A DNA stretch of 48,614 nt from Salaquimonas sp. (GTDB taxonomy: Bacteria > Pseudomonadota > Alphaproteobacteria > Rhizobiales > Rhizobiaceae). The position numbers and the translations under genes are program-made. Below are positions 1-9,494 of the stretch, piece after piece. Location of the stretch: NCBI GenBank assembly GCA_022340185.1, contig JAJDOK010000020.1, forward strand, positions 1 through 48,614, read 5' to 3'. The notes beneath the pieces are model-generated. The model did not search any database, was not told the origin of the DNA, and worked only from the letters and a program-made list of their open reading frames with translations. Within the stretch, counting starts at the first letter, position 1. Every line of letters begins with the position of its first letter.

Positions 1-71
1 TTTATTCGCGAGCGCCTATAACCTCCACCTCTAACCCCTCCCCACAAGGAGAAGGGGAACGGGTCACTCGG
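1..71. other. intergenic tail downstream of guanine deaminase
   Basis: No gene is visible. Around 33-58 a C-rich run is followed by a matching G-rich run (cccctcccc, then gaaggggaac), which could form a weak hairpin. It lies just past the stop codon of the leftward guanine deaminase gene, so it may act as its terminator, but there is no clear T-tract. Confidence 0.3.
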
Positions 72-1379
72 TCACCCTGCCAACTCGTTCTTCACCGCCT
101 TGCCGGCAATCCAGGTCTCGGTGACGGCGCGGTCGTCACCCATGATCATCAGTGCGAAGAGTTCGTCGTGCAGGCTGCCCGACAACGCGTGGCGCGTGGC
201 CATGATGGGTGTCGCTTCCGGATCGAGGACGACGAGATCGGCCGAATGGCCGGCTGCCAGCGAGCCGATCTCGTGGTCGAGATGCAGCAGGCGGGCATTG
301 CCCAGCGTCGACAGATAGAAGGCGTCGAAGGCGGTGATGCGGTGACCCACAAGCTGCGAGACGACATAGGCGTCGCGCAGTGTCGCCAGAGTCGAATGGT
401 TGGTGCCGCCACCGACATCGGAACCTACGGCGACAGAAACCGGTCGGCCGGCCTCGCGGGCGTGGTGATAGCGGAACAGGCCGGAACCCAGGAAATTATT
501 GGAAGTCGGGCAGTGGACGATGGCCGCGCCCGTCTCGCTCATGCGCGCCAGTTCACGCTCCGACAGATGGATGCCGTGGGCGAAGAACGCCTTTTCGCTC
601 AGCAGGCCGTAATGGTCGTAGACATCGGTGTAGTCCTTCGACCAGGGGAAGGAATTGGCGACCGCCGCGATCTCGGCATGGTTTTCCGACAGATGCGTCT
701 GCAGCACGAGATCGGGATATTCGCGCTTCAGCGCGCCGGTCGCCTCAAGCTGCGCCTCGCTGGAGGTGACGGCGAAACGTGGCGTGATCGCGTATTGCAG
801 GCGGCCGACGCCATGCCATTTGTCGATCAGTTCCTTGGACTGGCGGTAGCCGGTCTCGGCGGTGTCCGACAGGCCCTTGGGCGCGTTGCAGTCCATCATG
901 GTCTTGCCGGAGACGAGCGCCATGCCGCGCTTCTGCGCTTCCTCGAACAGCGCATCGAGCGCCACCGGATGGATGGTCGAAAAGGCGAGGCAGGAGGTGA
1001 TGCCGTTGCGGATCAGTTCGTCGAGGAATTTCGTCGCCGCCATTTGCGCGAATTCGTAATCGGCGTAACGCTGCTCTTCGACGAAGGTATATCGGTTGAG
1101 CCAGTCGAGCAGGTCCTTGCCGAAGGCGGCGATCATCCGGTATTGCGGAAAATGCAGATGGGCGTCGATGAAGCCCGGCATAACGATCTTGCGGCCATAG
1201 TCCGTGACGGGCAGGTCGCGATAGGTTTCCGGCAGATCGCTTGCCGCACCCGACCAGGCGATCAGCCCTTCATCGTCGATGACGACGGCGCCCTTTTCGT
1301 GAAACCGGTAGCTGCGCTCTTCGCCGACAATGCCGGGATCGTCGATAAAACTCAGCGTTTTGGCTTTTATCAGATGCAC
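72..1379 (-). CDS. guaD: guanine deaminase
   Basis: Zinc amidohydrolase that deaminates guanine to xanthine in the cytosol, the step before xanthine dehydrogenase. From the GTG at 1379 the protein has 435 residues, the normal family length. Seen in order: the metal-binding HxH in PGFIDAHLHFPQ, a THLSEN histidine, FAHGIHLSE, and GSDVGGGTN with the metal-ligand aspartate; SDVGGGTN resembles the guanine deaminase signature more than that of chlorohydrolases. The frame stays open up to an ATG at 1484, but those extra 35 residues do not look like the family N-terminus and no good ribosome site precedes them, so the start is uncertain (1379, 1421 or 1484). It is divergent from xdhA, whose enzyme uses its product, so a shared control region around 1380-1549 is likely. 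Function is confident; the start is not. Confidence 0.9.
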   Translation of the reverse strand: MHLIKAKTLSFIDDPGIVGEERSYRFHEKGAVVIDDEGLIAWSGAASDLPETYRDLPVTDYGRKIVMPGFIDAHLHFPQYRMIAAFGKDLLDWLNRYTFVEEQRYADYEFAQMAATKFLDELIRNGITSCLAFSTIHPVALDALFEEAQKRGMALVSGKTMMDCNAPKGLSDTAETGYRQSKELIDKWHGVGRLQYAITPRFAVTSSEAQLEATGALKREYPDLVLQTHLSENHAEIAAVANSFPWSKDYTDVYDHYGLLSEKAFFAHGIHLSERELARMSETGAAIVHCPTSNNFLGSGLFRYHHAREAGRPVSVAVGSDVGGGTNHSTLATLRDAYVVSQLVGHRITAFDAFYLSTLGNARLLHLDHEIGSLAAGHSADLVVLDPEATPIMATRHALSGSLHDELFALMIMGDDRAVTETWIAGKAVKNELAG

Positions 1380-1549
1380 TATTCGTCCGCCCCGTTCTGC
1401 CTCGATGCTGCGATGCGACATGCCAGTGTGGCGAGACGGCACGCAATTTGCAACGCTATCCCTTGCGCCAATTTTAAGCTCCATCTTGGCGATTGCGCAG
1501 GCACAAAGCGTCCATTAGCTTTGACCGATTGATTAAAAAAGGTTCAGCC

Positions 1550-3034
1550 GTGGCACGAAATCAACTCGTTTTCCTTCGAAATGGCAAAAGGGTCGAACTT
1601 GCGGATGTGGGCGCGAACGAGACCCTGCTCGATTATCTGAGACTGCGCGAACGCGTCTGCGGCACCAAGGAGGGCTGCAACGAAGGCGATTGCGGCGCCT
1701 GCACCGTGTCGCTCGGCGCCATGCGCGACGGCAAGCTTGTCTACGAGCCGGTCAATGCCTGTATCCGCCTGCTCGGCACGGTCGATGGCTGCGATGTCAT
1801 CACGGTCGACGATCTGGCCATTCAAAATCGGGATGGGGGCGAGGAACTGCATCCGGTGCAGCAGGCGATGGTCGACCATCACGGTTCGCAATGCGGCTTC
1901 TGCACGCCGGGCTTCGTCATGGCGCTTTTCTCGCTCTACCATGCCGGCGTGAAGCCCGACCGCCAGACGGTCAATGACTGGGTCGCCGGCAATCTGTGCC
2001 GCTGCACCGGCTATCGGCCGATCGCCGACGCCGCGCTTTCGGCGATCAGCGGCAAGGCGAAGGACGCACTCTCCAGGCGCAAGGCGAAGACGCTGAAGGC
2101 GCTCACCGAAATGATGGACGGCGAGGACCTTTTCGTCGGCACGAAGGAACGCTTCTTCGCTGCACCGGCGAGCGTCGCTTCGCTCGCAGCGCTATGCGCC
2201 ACGCATCCCGATGCGACCATCGTTTCAGGTGCGACCGATGTTGGTCTGTGGATCACCAAGCAATTGCGCGACCTGCCGAAGATGATCTTCACCGGGCGGG
2301 CCACCGGTTTCGACGAGGTCAAAGCGAGCCGCGATCATGTGCGGATCGGCGCCGGCGCGACCTATGCGCAGGCCTTCGACGCGCTGGCCAGCATCGACCC
2401 GGATATCGGCGAGGTGGTGCGCCGGATCGGCTCGCGCCAGGTGCGTGCTTCCGGCACGGTCGGCGGCAATGTCGCCAACGGTTCGCCGATCGGCGACACA
2501 CCGCCGATGCTGATCGCGCTCGACGCCGAACTGGAACTGCTGAAGGGCAGGAAGAAGCGGACGATGCCGATCGAGAAGTTCTTTATCGCCTATGGCAAGC
2601 AGGACCGCGCGCCCGGCGAACTGGTAAGCGCGTTGACCGTGCCGAAACTGAAAAAGAACCAGCATTTCCGCGCCTACAAGATCTCGAAACGTTTCGATCA
2701 GGATATCTCCGCCGTCATGGCCGCATTCCGGCTGGCGGTGGAGAAGGGCAAGGTGAGCGAGGCGCGCATCGCCTTTGGCGGCATGGCGGCGACACCGAAG
2801 CGGGCATCGAACGCGGAAAAGGCGCTGACCGGCATCGCCATTGGCGACGAAGTGGCATGGGCGAAGGCCGCCGAAGCGATGGCGAAGGACTACACGCCGC
2901 TGACTGACATGCGCGCGAGCGCCGATTATCGGCTGAAGGTGGCGCAGAACCTGCTCATGAAGGCGCTGCACGAGATCGCCTCGGGCAATGACAGCGACAG
3001 CCGCATTGTCGGCATCCGGGAGGCGGCGCAATGA
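1550..3034 (+). CDS. xdhA: xanthine dehydrogenase small subunit (2Fe-2S and FAD domains)
   Basis: Electron-transfer subunit of xanthine dehydrogenase, which oxidises hypoxanthine and xanthine to urate and passes electrons through two 2Fe-2S clusters and FAD to NAD+. It has 494 residues from a GTG preceded by an AAAAAAGG ribosome site (about 1535-1544). The N-terminal ferredoxin domain shows CGTKEGCNEGDCGAC, then the helical second cluster domain with CGFCTPGF and NLCRCTGYRP. A central CO-dehydrogenase-type flavoprotein domain follows with VSGATDVGLW and SGTVGGNVANGSPIGD, then the C-terminal FAD-associated domain. Its stop overlaps the start of xdhB as ATGA, so the two are translationally coupled. 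The frame is open upstream to 1493 but would add residues unlike the family. Confidence 0.95.
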   Translation: MARNQLVFLRNGKRVELADVGANETLLDYLRLRERVCGTKEGCNEGDCGACTVSLGAMRDGKLVYEPVNACIRLLGTVDGCDVITVDDLAIQNRDGGEELHPVQQAMVDHHGSQCGFCTPGFVMALFSLYHAGVKPDRQTVNDWVAGNLCRCTGYRPIADAALSAISGKAKDALSRRKAKTLKALTEMMDGEDLFVGTKERFFAAPASVASLAALCATHPDATIVSGATDVGLWITKQLRDLPKMIFTGRATGFDEVKASRDHVRIGAGATYAQAFDALASIDPDIGEVVRRIGSRQVRASGTVGGNVANGSPIGDTPPMLIALDAELELLKGRKKRTMPIEKFFIAYGKQDRAPGELVSALTVPKLKKNQHFRAYKISKRFDQDISAVMAAFRLAVEKGKVSEARIAFGGMAATPKRASNAEKALTGIAIGDEVAWAKAAEAMAKDYTPLTDMRASADYRLKVAQNLLMKALHEIASGNDSDSRIVGIREAAQ

Positions 3035-5340
3035 ATATCAAACCGGACCTCAAGGCCAACACAATCGCCGTTGGCAAGGCGCTGGCGCATGACAGCGCGG
3101 CGCGGCATGTCTCCGGCTCGGCACTTTATATCGACGATCTGCCGGAACCTGCGGGGCTGATTCATCTCGCAGCCGGCCTGTCGCCCAAGGCACGCGGCAG
3201 GATCAAGAAGGTCGATTTATCCGCCGTACGCTCGGCGCCGGGCGTCGTCGCGGTGCTGACGGCGAAAGACATCGTCGGCCCGAACGAATGCAGCCCGTCG
3301 GTTGGCGGCGATCCGATCTTCGCCGACGAGCGCGTCGAGTTCCATGGCCAGGTGCTGTTCGCCGTCGCGGCCGAGACACGCGATCAGGCGCGGCGCGCGG
3401 TGCGTCTGGCGAAGGTCGAGATCAAGGAGGAGAAGCCTTCCGTCAGCGTCGAACAGGGACTCGCCGAGGGTGGCGAGGTGCTCGACCCCTACGAGTTCAG
3501 GCGCGGCGATCCAAAGAAGGCGATCAAGTCGGCGAAGCACAAGGTCGCCGGCTCGATGCATGTCGGCGGGCAGGAGCATTTCTATCTGGAAGGCCAGATC
3601 TCGATGGCGCTGCCCGGCGAGGGCGGCGAGATGAAGGTGATCTGTTCGACCCAGCACCCTTCCGAGGTGCAGCATCTGGTGGCGCGCACGCTGGGGCGGC
3701 CGGACGCGATGGTTGTGTGCGAATGCCGGCGCATGGGTGGCGGCTTCGGCGGCAAGGAAAGCCAGGCCGGGCAATGGGCCTGCATCGCGGCGATTGCGGC
3801 GCAAGTGACGGGAAGGCCGGCGAAAATGCGGCTAGATCGCGACGACGACATGATGGCGACCGGCAAGCGCCACGATTTCCTCGTAGAATACCAGGCCGCG
3901 CACGACGGAAAGGGCGTGCTCGAAGCTGTCGATGTCGATTTCTCCGGGCGCTGCGGCTATTCGGCCGACCTGTCGCTCGGCGTCAACGACCGCACCATGT
4001 TCCACGCCGACAACTCATATTTCTATCCGGAAGTGCGCATCCATTCGCGGCGGGTGAAGACCAACACGGTGTCGAACACGGCGTTCCGCGGCTTCGGCGG
4101 GCCGCAGGGCATGGTGTTCGCCGAGCGGCTGATGGACCAGCTCGCGATAAAGCTCGGCGAGGATCCGCTGACGATCCGCAAGCGCAATTTCTATGGCAGG
4201 GGCCGGGACGTCACGCCCTTCAACATGAAGGTGACCGACAACATCCTGCGCGAACTGGTCGACGAACTGGAAAAGACGTCGGACTACCAGAAACGGCGCA
4301 AGGCCATCGCCAAGTTCAACACGTCGAGCAAATTCCTGAAGAAGGGTATCGCGCTCAACCCGGTGAAGTTCGGCATCGCGTTCACGCTGATCCATCTCAA
4401 CCAGGCGGGCGCGCTGGTGCATGTCTATACCGACGGCTCGATCCAGGTGAACCATGGCGGTACCGAGATGGGGCAGGGGCTTTACATGAAAGTTGCGCAG
4501 GTGGTGGCCGAGACCTTCGGCGTCGACATCTCCCGCGTCCGGATAACGGCAACGGCAACCGACAAGGTGCCGAACACGACGCCGACGGCGGCTTCCTCCG
4601 GTTCCGACCTCAACGGCATGGCGGCGCAGAAGGCCGCGCTTGATATCCGCAAGCGCATGGCGGAACTCGCCGCGAAACTGTGGCAGGGCGATGCGAAAAA
4701 AGTACGCTTCGAAAACGGCAAGGTGATCGTCGGCAGCCGAGAACTCGAATTCGCGGAAGTCGCGAAAGCCTGCTTCCTGGAGCGCGTGCAATTGTCGGCC
4801 TCCGGCTTCTTCTCGACGCCGAAGATCACCTGGGACCGGCCGAATGTGGCGGGCCGGCCATTCCTCTATTTCGCCTACGGCGCGGCATGCGCGGAAGTCA
4901 CCATCGACACGGCGACCGGCGAAATGAAGATCGACCGCGCCGACATCCTCCACGATGTCGGCTCCTCGCTCAATCCGGCGATCGATATCGGCCAGATCGA
5001 GGGCGGTTTCGTGCAGGGCGCGGGCTGGCTGACGACCGAGGAACTGGTGTTCCATCCCGACGGGCGGCTGACGACGCATGCGCCGTCGACCTACAAGATA
5101 CCGACCGCCTTCGACGTGCCGGAGGATTTCCGCGTCAATCTGTGGAAGTCGAAGGGCAACAAGGAGGCGACGATCTACCGCTCGAAAGCAGTGGGCGAAC
5201 CACCGGTCATGCTGGCGACCTCGGTATTCTCGGCAATCTTTCATGCGGTCGCTTCGTTGAAGCCGGGAGCGGTTCCCGCGCTCGATGCGCCGGCGACGCC
5301 GGAAGCAATCCTGAAGGCGGTGGAGGGGATGGGAACGTAA
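3031..5340 (+). CDS. xdhB: xanthine dehydrogenase molybdopterin-binding (large) subunit
   Basis: Catalytic molybdenum-cofactor subunit of xanthine dehydrogenase, 769 residues, typical of the two-subunit bacterial enzyme. Visible motifs are the N-terminal DSAARHVSGSALYIDD segment, GGGFGGKES and FRGFGGPQG (molybdopterin contacts), the GTEMGQGLYMK loop, DVGSSLNPAIDIGQIEGG, and near the C-terminus KAVGEPPVML, whose glutamate matches the catalytic base of xanthine oxidoreductases. These features separate it from aldehyde or CO dehydrogenase paralogues. The ATG overlaps the xdhA stop by four bases. XdhC, the chaperone that inserts sulfurated cofactor and often follows xdhB, is not downstream; the next gene is an unrelated FecR-domain protein on the other strand. 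Confidence 0.95.
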   Translation: MNIKPDLKANTIAVGKALAHDSAARHVSGSALYIDDLPEPAGLIHLAAGLSPKARGRIKKVDLSAVRSAPGVVAVLTAKDIVGPNECSPSVGGDPIFADERVEFHGQVLFAVAAETRDQARRAVRLAKVEIKEEKPSVSVEQGLAEGGEVLDPYEFRRGDPKKAIKSAKHKVAGSMHVGGQEHFYLEGQISMALPGEGGEMKVICSTQHPSEVQHLVARTLGRPDAMVVCECRRMGGGFGGKESQAGQWACIAAIAAQVTGRPAKMRLDRDDDMMATGKRHDFLVEYQAAHDGKGVLEAVDVDFSGRCGYSADLSLGVNDRTMFHADNSYFYPEVRIHSRRVKTNTVSNTAFRGFGGPQGMVFAERLMDQLAIKLGEDPLTIRKRNFYGRGRDVTPFNMKVTDNILRELVDELEKTSDYQKRRKAIAKFNTSSKFLKKGIALNPVKFGIAFTLIHLNQAGALVHVYTDGSIQVNHGGTEMGQGLYMKVAQVVAETFGVDISRVRITATATDKVPNTTPTAASSGSDLNGMAAQKAALDIRKRMAELAAKLWQGDAKKVRFENGKVIVGSRELEFAEVAKACFLERVQLSASGFFSTPKITWDRPNVAGRPFLYFAYGAACAEVTIDTATGEMKIDRADILHDVGSSLNPAIDIGQIEGGFVQGAGWLTTEELVFHPDGRLTTHAPSTYKIPTAFDVPEDFRVNLWKSKGNKEATIYRSKAVGEPPVMLATSVFSAIFHAVASLKPGAVPALDAPATPEAILKAVEGMGT

Positions 5341-5351
5341 ATCGCGCGTCA

Positions 5352-5411
5352 CCCTCGCCCTTCGAGGCTCAGCCTGCGCTTACGCTCAGGCTTCACACCT
5401 CAGGACGAGGG
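5352..5411. repeat. palindromic intergenic repeat, copy 1
   Basis: Starts ccctcgcccttcgaggctca and ends cacctcaggacgaggg; the outer arms pair imperfectly. The same unit recurs inverted at 5496-5543 and again at 39718-39762. Units with arms like CCTCAGGATGAGG and CCTTCGAGGCTCA are scattered between genes in many Hyphomicrobiales genomes (general knowledge). Confidence 0.7.
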
Positions 5412-5495
5412 CGACGTTTGCGGTGCCTTTGCACAAATCGGATGTCGGAAGCCATTCCTTGTCGGAGACCTCGTGTACCATTGGTTGCGTTACCA

Positions 5496-5543
5496 CGCCC
5501 TCAACCTGAGGTGTGAGCGTAACGAGTTCGAAGGGCGAGGGCG
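5496..5543. repeat. palindromic intergenic repeat, copy 2 (inverted)
   Basis: Runs from cgccctcaacctgaggtg to gaagggcgagggcg, the reverse orientation of copy 1, about 85 bases away. The internal spacer is shorter than in copy 1. Confidence 0.65.
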
Positions 5544-5639
5544 TTCGTTCCAATTCAACGCACTTCCCAAGTCAGTCTGCCTTCCTCCCCATCAGGAACC
5601 GGGTTTCGCGCTCGTCGAAACCCGTGGGGTCGAGCGTTG

Positions 5640-6647
5640 TCAGTTGTGTCCGCCTGGCTTGCCGAAATCGCCCTGGGCGAAGCCGCCGGGGTTGTGGCCA
5701 AACTCACCGAAACCGCCGTGTTTGCCGTGGGAACCACCGAATCTGCCTTCCCTGCCGAAGCCGAATTGGTGGTCCTTTTGTCCGAAATGACCTTCCTTGT
5801 CGCCTTTCTCGCCGCATCCCTCCGGTTCGGGTTCTGGCTGTGGCTGTGGCGCGGCGGCCGGCGGTGCAGTCGGGGTGACCTCAGGACCCTGATGGTTGCC
5901 GGGATATTGCGGCAGACCATTGCGCACCTCTTCGGCGGCACGGGCATAACAGCCACCCTCGAAGGCACGCCATTGCGAACCGAAACGCTGCTGGTTCGCG
6001 GTCAGATCGAAAAGCTGCCTTTCCTGTTCGGCAGTCCGCCGTGCGGAATGCAGAAAGGGTTCCTGCGTAACATCGCCATTTCGATCGATCCTGATCACGT
6101 CGCAGGAGCGCCGGATCGTCTTGCAGCGACCGGGATGGCGCTTTGAACAGGCGGTGATCGCACCGGAGATCAGGACCGCGCGCGAGACTTGCGTCCTGGG
6201 TTCATAATAGACGTCGACGACAGTGCCGCGCACGCCAATGGTCGAAAGCGGCGTCTTGATCTTGATGGCTTCCCTGCCCGAACCACCCGAGATGAAGCGG
6301 AACGCGCCCTTGGTCACCTTGATCGTGCCGGAACTGAAGCTCGATCCTGAGACCACGAAGTTGTCGAGGGAAACGGTCGAATTTTCGCCGACAATGACAC
6401 GCGAACCGTCGGTCAACTGCAGTTCGCCGTGCGAGTTGGTCGCCGCCGAGATGCTTTCGTTGCGATAGACGGCATCGGGGACGGCAAGATTGCGTTTGCC
6501 GACCGCACCCGCGCCTGTAACGGTGTTGACGACGCGCTTGGCATCGCCGACCGGTTCGGCAGCACGTGCCGTCTGAATTGTCTGGATGCCTGCTAAAATG
6601 AAGGCAGCCGCCAGAAACATGCGGCTGACTGGTCGAACTGTACGCAT
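5640..6647 (-). CDS. secreted FecR-domain protein with Gly/Phe/His-rich tail
   Basis: Predicted exported protein of 335 residues. An N-terminal signal peptide (RTVRP, then a hydrophobic run, then TARAAEP) is followed by a FecR-type domain at about residues 60-165: SHGELQLTDGS, ENSTVSLDNF, and KTPLSTIGVRGTVVDVYY, the signature end of the FecR fold. A region with ERQLF-type charged sequence follows, then a Pro/Ala/Glu stretch, then about 55 residues made almost wholly of Gly, Phe, His, Lys and Glu. The ATG at 6647 is preferred over the GTG at 6653 because GGTAGGG lies seven bases upstream of it. No sigma factor or TonB receptor gene is adjacent, so it is probably not a classical FecIRA anti-sigma; such stand-alone exported FecR proteins have no settled role. 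The stop codon lies inside the convergent gap after xdhB. Confidence 0.8.
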   Translation of the reverse strand: MRTVRPVSRMFLAAAFILAGIQTIQTARAAEPVGDAKRVVNTVTGAGAVGKRNLAVPDAVYRNESISAATNSHGELQLTDGSRVIVGENSTVSLDNFVVSGSSFSSGTIKVTKGAFRFISGGSGREAIKIKTPLSTIGVRGTVVDVYYEPRTQVSRAVLISGAITACSKRHPGRCKTIRRSCDVIRIDRNGDVTQEPFLHSARRTAEQERQLFDLTANQQRFGSQWRAFEGGCYARAAEEVRNGLPQYPGNHQGPEVTPTAPPAAAPQPQPEPEPEGCGEKGDKEGHFGQKDHQFGFGREGRFGGSHGKHGGFGEFGHNPGGFAQGDFGKPGGHN

Positions 6648-6909
6648 GACCACGCCCTACCTGCAACATGACTCACAAAAGGAGACCTTTTGCCTGCGGC
6701 CGCCGCTTCACGCGGGCATTGGGATGATTTCTCCTGTAAAATCAGGATATCAGGTTTTATTGCCAAGGGAAAATATTCTTAACGTTTGGTAAACACCGGT
6801 ACTCAAAGGCTACGAATCGACTTTTGGCGGGGCAGATATCGGGCGTTGCAACGCGAGGTAAAATCGTTAGCCTTGCGGCAACAAGATCGGGATTGCGAGG
6901 GAGGCGTTG

Positions 6910-8037
<1,128 letters not shown>

Positions 8038-8082
8038 CCGGAGGCCGGACCGATAGATATGACTGGCAGAAAGGAATTGGCG

Positions 8083-8670
8083 ATGCCGCTTCTCGAAGAT
8101 TCCGGCAAGAAGTCGGAAAAATCTCCCATCGGGCCGATCGACGCCCTGCTGTTCAAGAGCCGTAACGTCATCATCACCGGCGAGATCAATGACGAGGTGG
8201 CGCGGCGGGCGGCGGCGCATCTGCTGGCGCTGGCAGAAGAGAGCGACGATCCGATCAATCTGTTCATCTCCTCGCCGGGCGGGCATGTCGAATCCGGTGA
8301 CATGGTGCATGACCTCATCAAGTTCATTCGCCCCAAGGTGCGCACCATCGGCAGCGGCTGGGTGGCGTCGGCCGGCGCGCTGATCTTCGTTGGTGCGGAT
8401 CGCGAGAACCGCTATTGCCTGCCCAATACGCGCTTCCTGCTGCACCAGCCGTCGGGCGGTATTGGCGGCAAGGCTTCCGACATCGAGATCCAGGCCGAAC
8501 AGATCAGGCTGATGCGCGAGCGCTTCGATCGATTGTTCGCCGAGGCGACGGGCCAGACCGAAGAGCAGATCGCCAAGGACACGCAGCGCGACTTCTGGCT
8601 CAACACCGAACAGGCGCTTGAATACGGCCTGCTGGGCAAGGTGATATCGTCGGTCGACGAACTGGAGTGA
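8083..8670 (+). CDS. clpP-like: ATP-dependent Clp protease proteolytic subunit, solo copy
   Basis: Serine protease subunit that assembles into a double-heptamer chamber with a Clp ATPase. From the ATG at 8083 (AAAGGA about eight bases upstream) it has 195 residues; an ATG at 8059 is possible. The catalytic triad is intact: Ser96 in WVASAGA, His121 in HQPSGG, Asp170 in KDTQRD. SSPGGHVESGD and CLPNTRF are canonical. It lacks the ASMGA nucleophile context of the housekeeping ClpP (ASAGA here) and has no clpX or lon beside it, so it is likely a secondary paralogue of the kind rhizobia carry. It lies about 45 bases after the formaldehyde dehydrogenase gene and may share its transcript. Confidence 0.88.
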   Translation: MPLLEDSGKKSEKSPIGPIDALLFKSRNVIITGEINDEVARRAAAHLLALAEESDDPINLFISSPGGHVESGDMVHDLIKFIRPKVRTIGSGWVASAGALIFVGADRENRYCLPNTRFLLHQPSGGIGGKASDIEIQAEQIRLMRERFDRLFAEATGQTEEQIAKDTQRDFWLNTEQALEYGLLGKVISSVDELE

Positions 8671-8693
8671 CGCCTCGCCGGACCATCTTTTCG

Positions 8694-8724
8694 ACGCCGG
8701 GGTGGCCTTGCCACGCACCGGCGT
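8694..8724 (+). terminator. stem-loop after clpP
   Basis: Inverted repeat acgccggggtggc / gccacgcaccggcgt with a short loop, 24 bases after the clpP stop. The stem is strong but no T-run follows, so it could be a processing or stabilising hairpin rather than an intrinsic terminator. Confidence 0.4.
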
Positions 8725-8905
8725 GTTAAGCACAGCCACCTCATTGCCGCGGCCACGTCGCGGCGCTTCCCGTTTCACGCGCCGGCCCCATAGCCGGTTC
8801 TTGGCAACGGCCATGCCGTTCATGGATGCGGGAAGGGCGTTGTCGCGACATTGCTTCGCGTTGCCACCGATTAACAGGGTCAGCCGAAACTAGAGGAGGC
8901 GCTTC

Positions 8906-9295
8906 GTGCCCCAGGACACGGACATTTTCGACAGCAATCCGGACAATGACACGCTTGGCGGCAGGCTCTGGCGCGCACGGGAGGCCATCGCCATGAGCGA
9001 GACGGCGCTTGCCAAGGCGCTCGGCCTGAAGAAGGAAACCCTGCGCGCCTGGGAAAGCGACCGTTCCGAACCGCGCGCCAACAAGCTGGTGACGCTCGCC
9101 GGTCTGCTCAATGTCAGTCCTACCTGGCTGCTCTATGGCGTTGGCGATGCGCCGCAGAGCGAGACAATCGCCAGTGAGCTGAGCATCCTGCGCTCGCAAT
9201 TGCAGCGCATCCGCGATCTGCGCGAACAGACCGATGCGGCGATCGCCAACATGGAAAAGGCGATCGACAAGATTGCCAAACATGAGGGCGCCTGA
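8906..9295 (+). CDS. XRE-family helix-turn-helix regulator
   Basis: Small cytosolic DNA-binding protein of 129 residues with a Cro/C1-type helix-turn-helix at about residues 15-70: LWRAREAIAMSETALAKAL, KKETLRAWESDRSEPR, and LVTLAGLLNVSPTWLLYG. The C-terminal third (LSILRSQLQRIRDLREQ onwards) is charged and heptad-like, probably a short coiled coil for dimerisation. The GTG start is chosen because GAGGAGGCG precedes it. It stands alone between clpP and the acyl-CoA synthetase gene, with about 200 bases before the latter; target unknown. The WLLYGVG segment is common in chromosomal regulators as well as prophage repressors, and no phage genes are near. Confidence 0.85.
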   Translation: MPQDTDIFDSNPDNDTLGGRLWRAREAIAMSETALAKALGLKKETLRAWESDRSEPRANKLVTLAGLLNVSPTWLLYGVGDAPQSETIASELSILRSQLQRIRDLREQTDAAIANMEKAIDKIAKHEGA

Positions 9296-9494
9296 AGCAG
9301 GCCTGTCAGGCGTCCTGTTTCATTGACTTGTCCGCCCAGGTCAAAGCCGGCTAATCTCCCGATGAAGGGCTTTCCTCGAACTGTCCCGCCACATTGCCAA
9401 CGGCGCAGGGACTGGACAGGAAACGGGAAAGCTGAAAATGCTGTGTGCCGGCCAGTTGCACAAACATGTACGGGCCGGGCGTCGGGAGGATGAC

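Larger units (their letters stand above)
5341..5639. other. intergenic region with two palindromic repeat copies
   Basis: Convergent gap between xdhB and the FecR-domain gene. It holds two members of a palindromic repeat family in opposite orientation (5352-5411 and 5496-5543, listed separately). No convincing coding frame was found; the small open frames here run across the palindromes. The arrangement could form one large cruciform or a bidirectional terminator. Confidence 0.6.

Noticed and set aside
168..1532. 454-residue open frame on the plus strand
   Set aside because: Antisense to guanine deaminase, which has all its metal-binding motifs.
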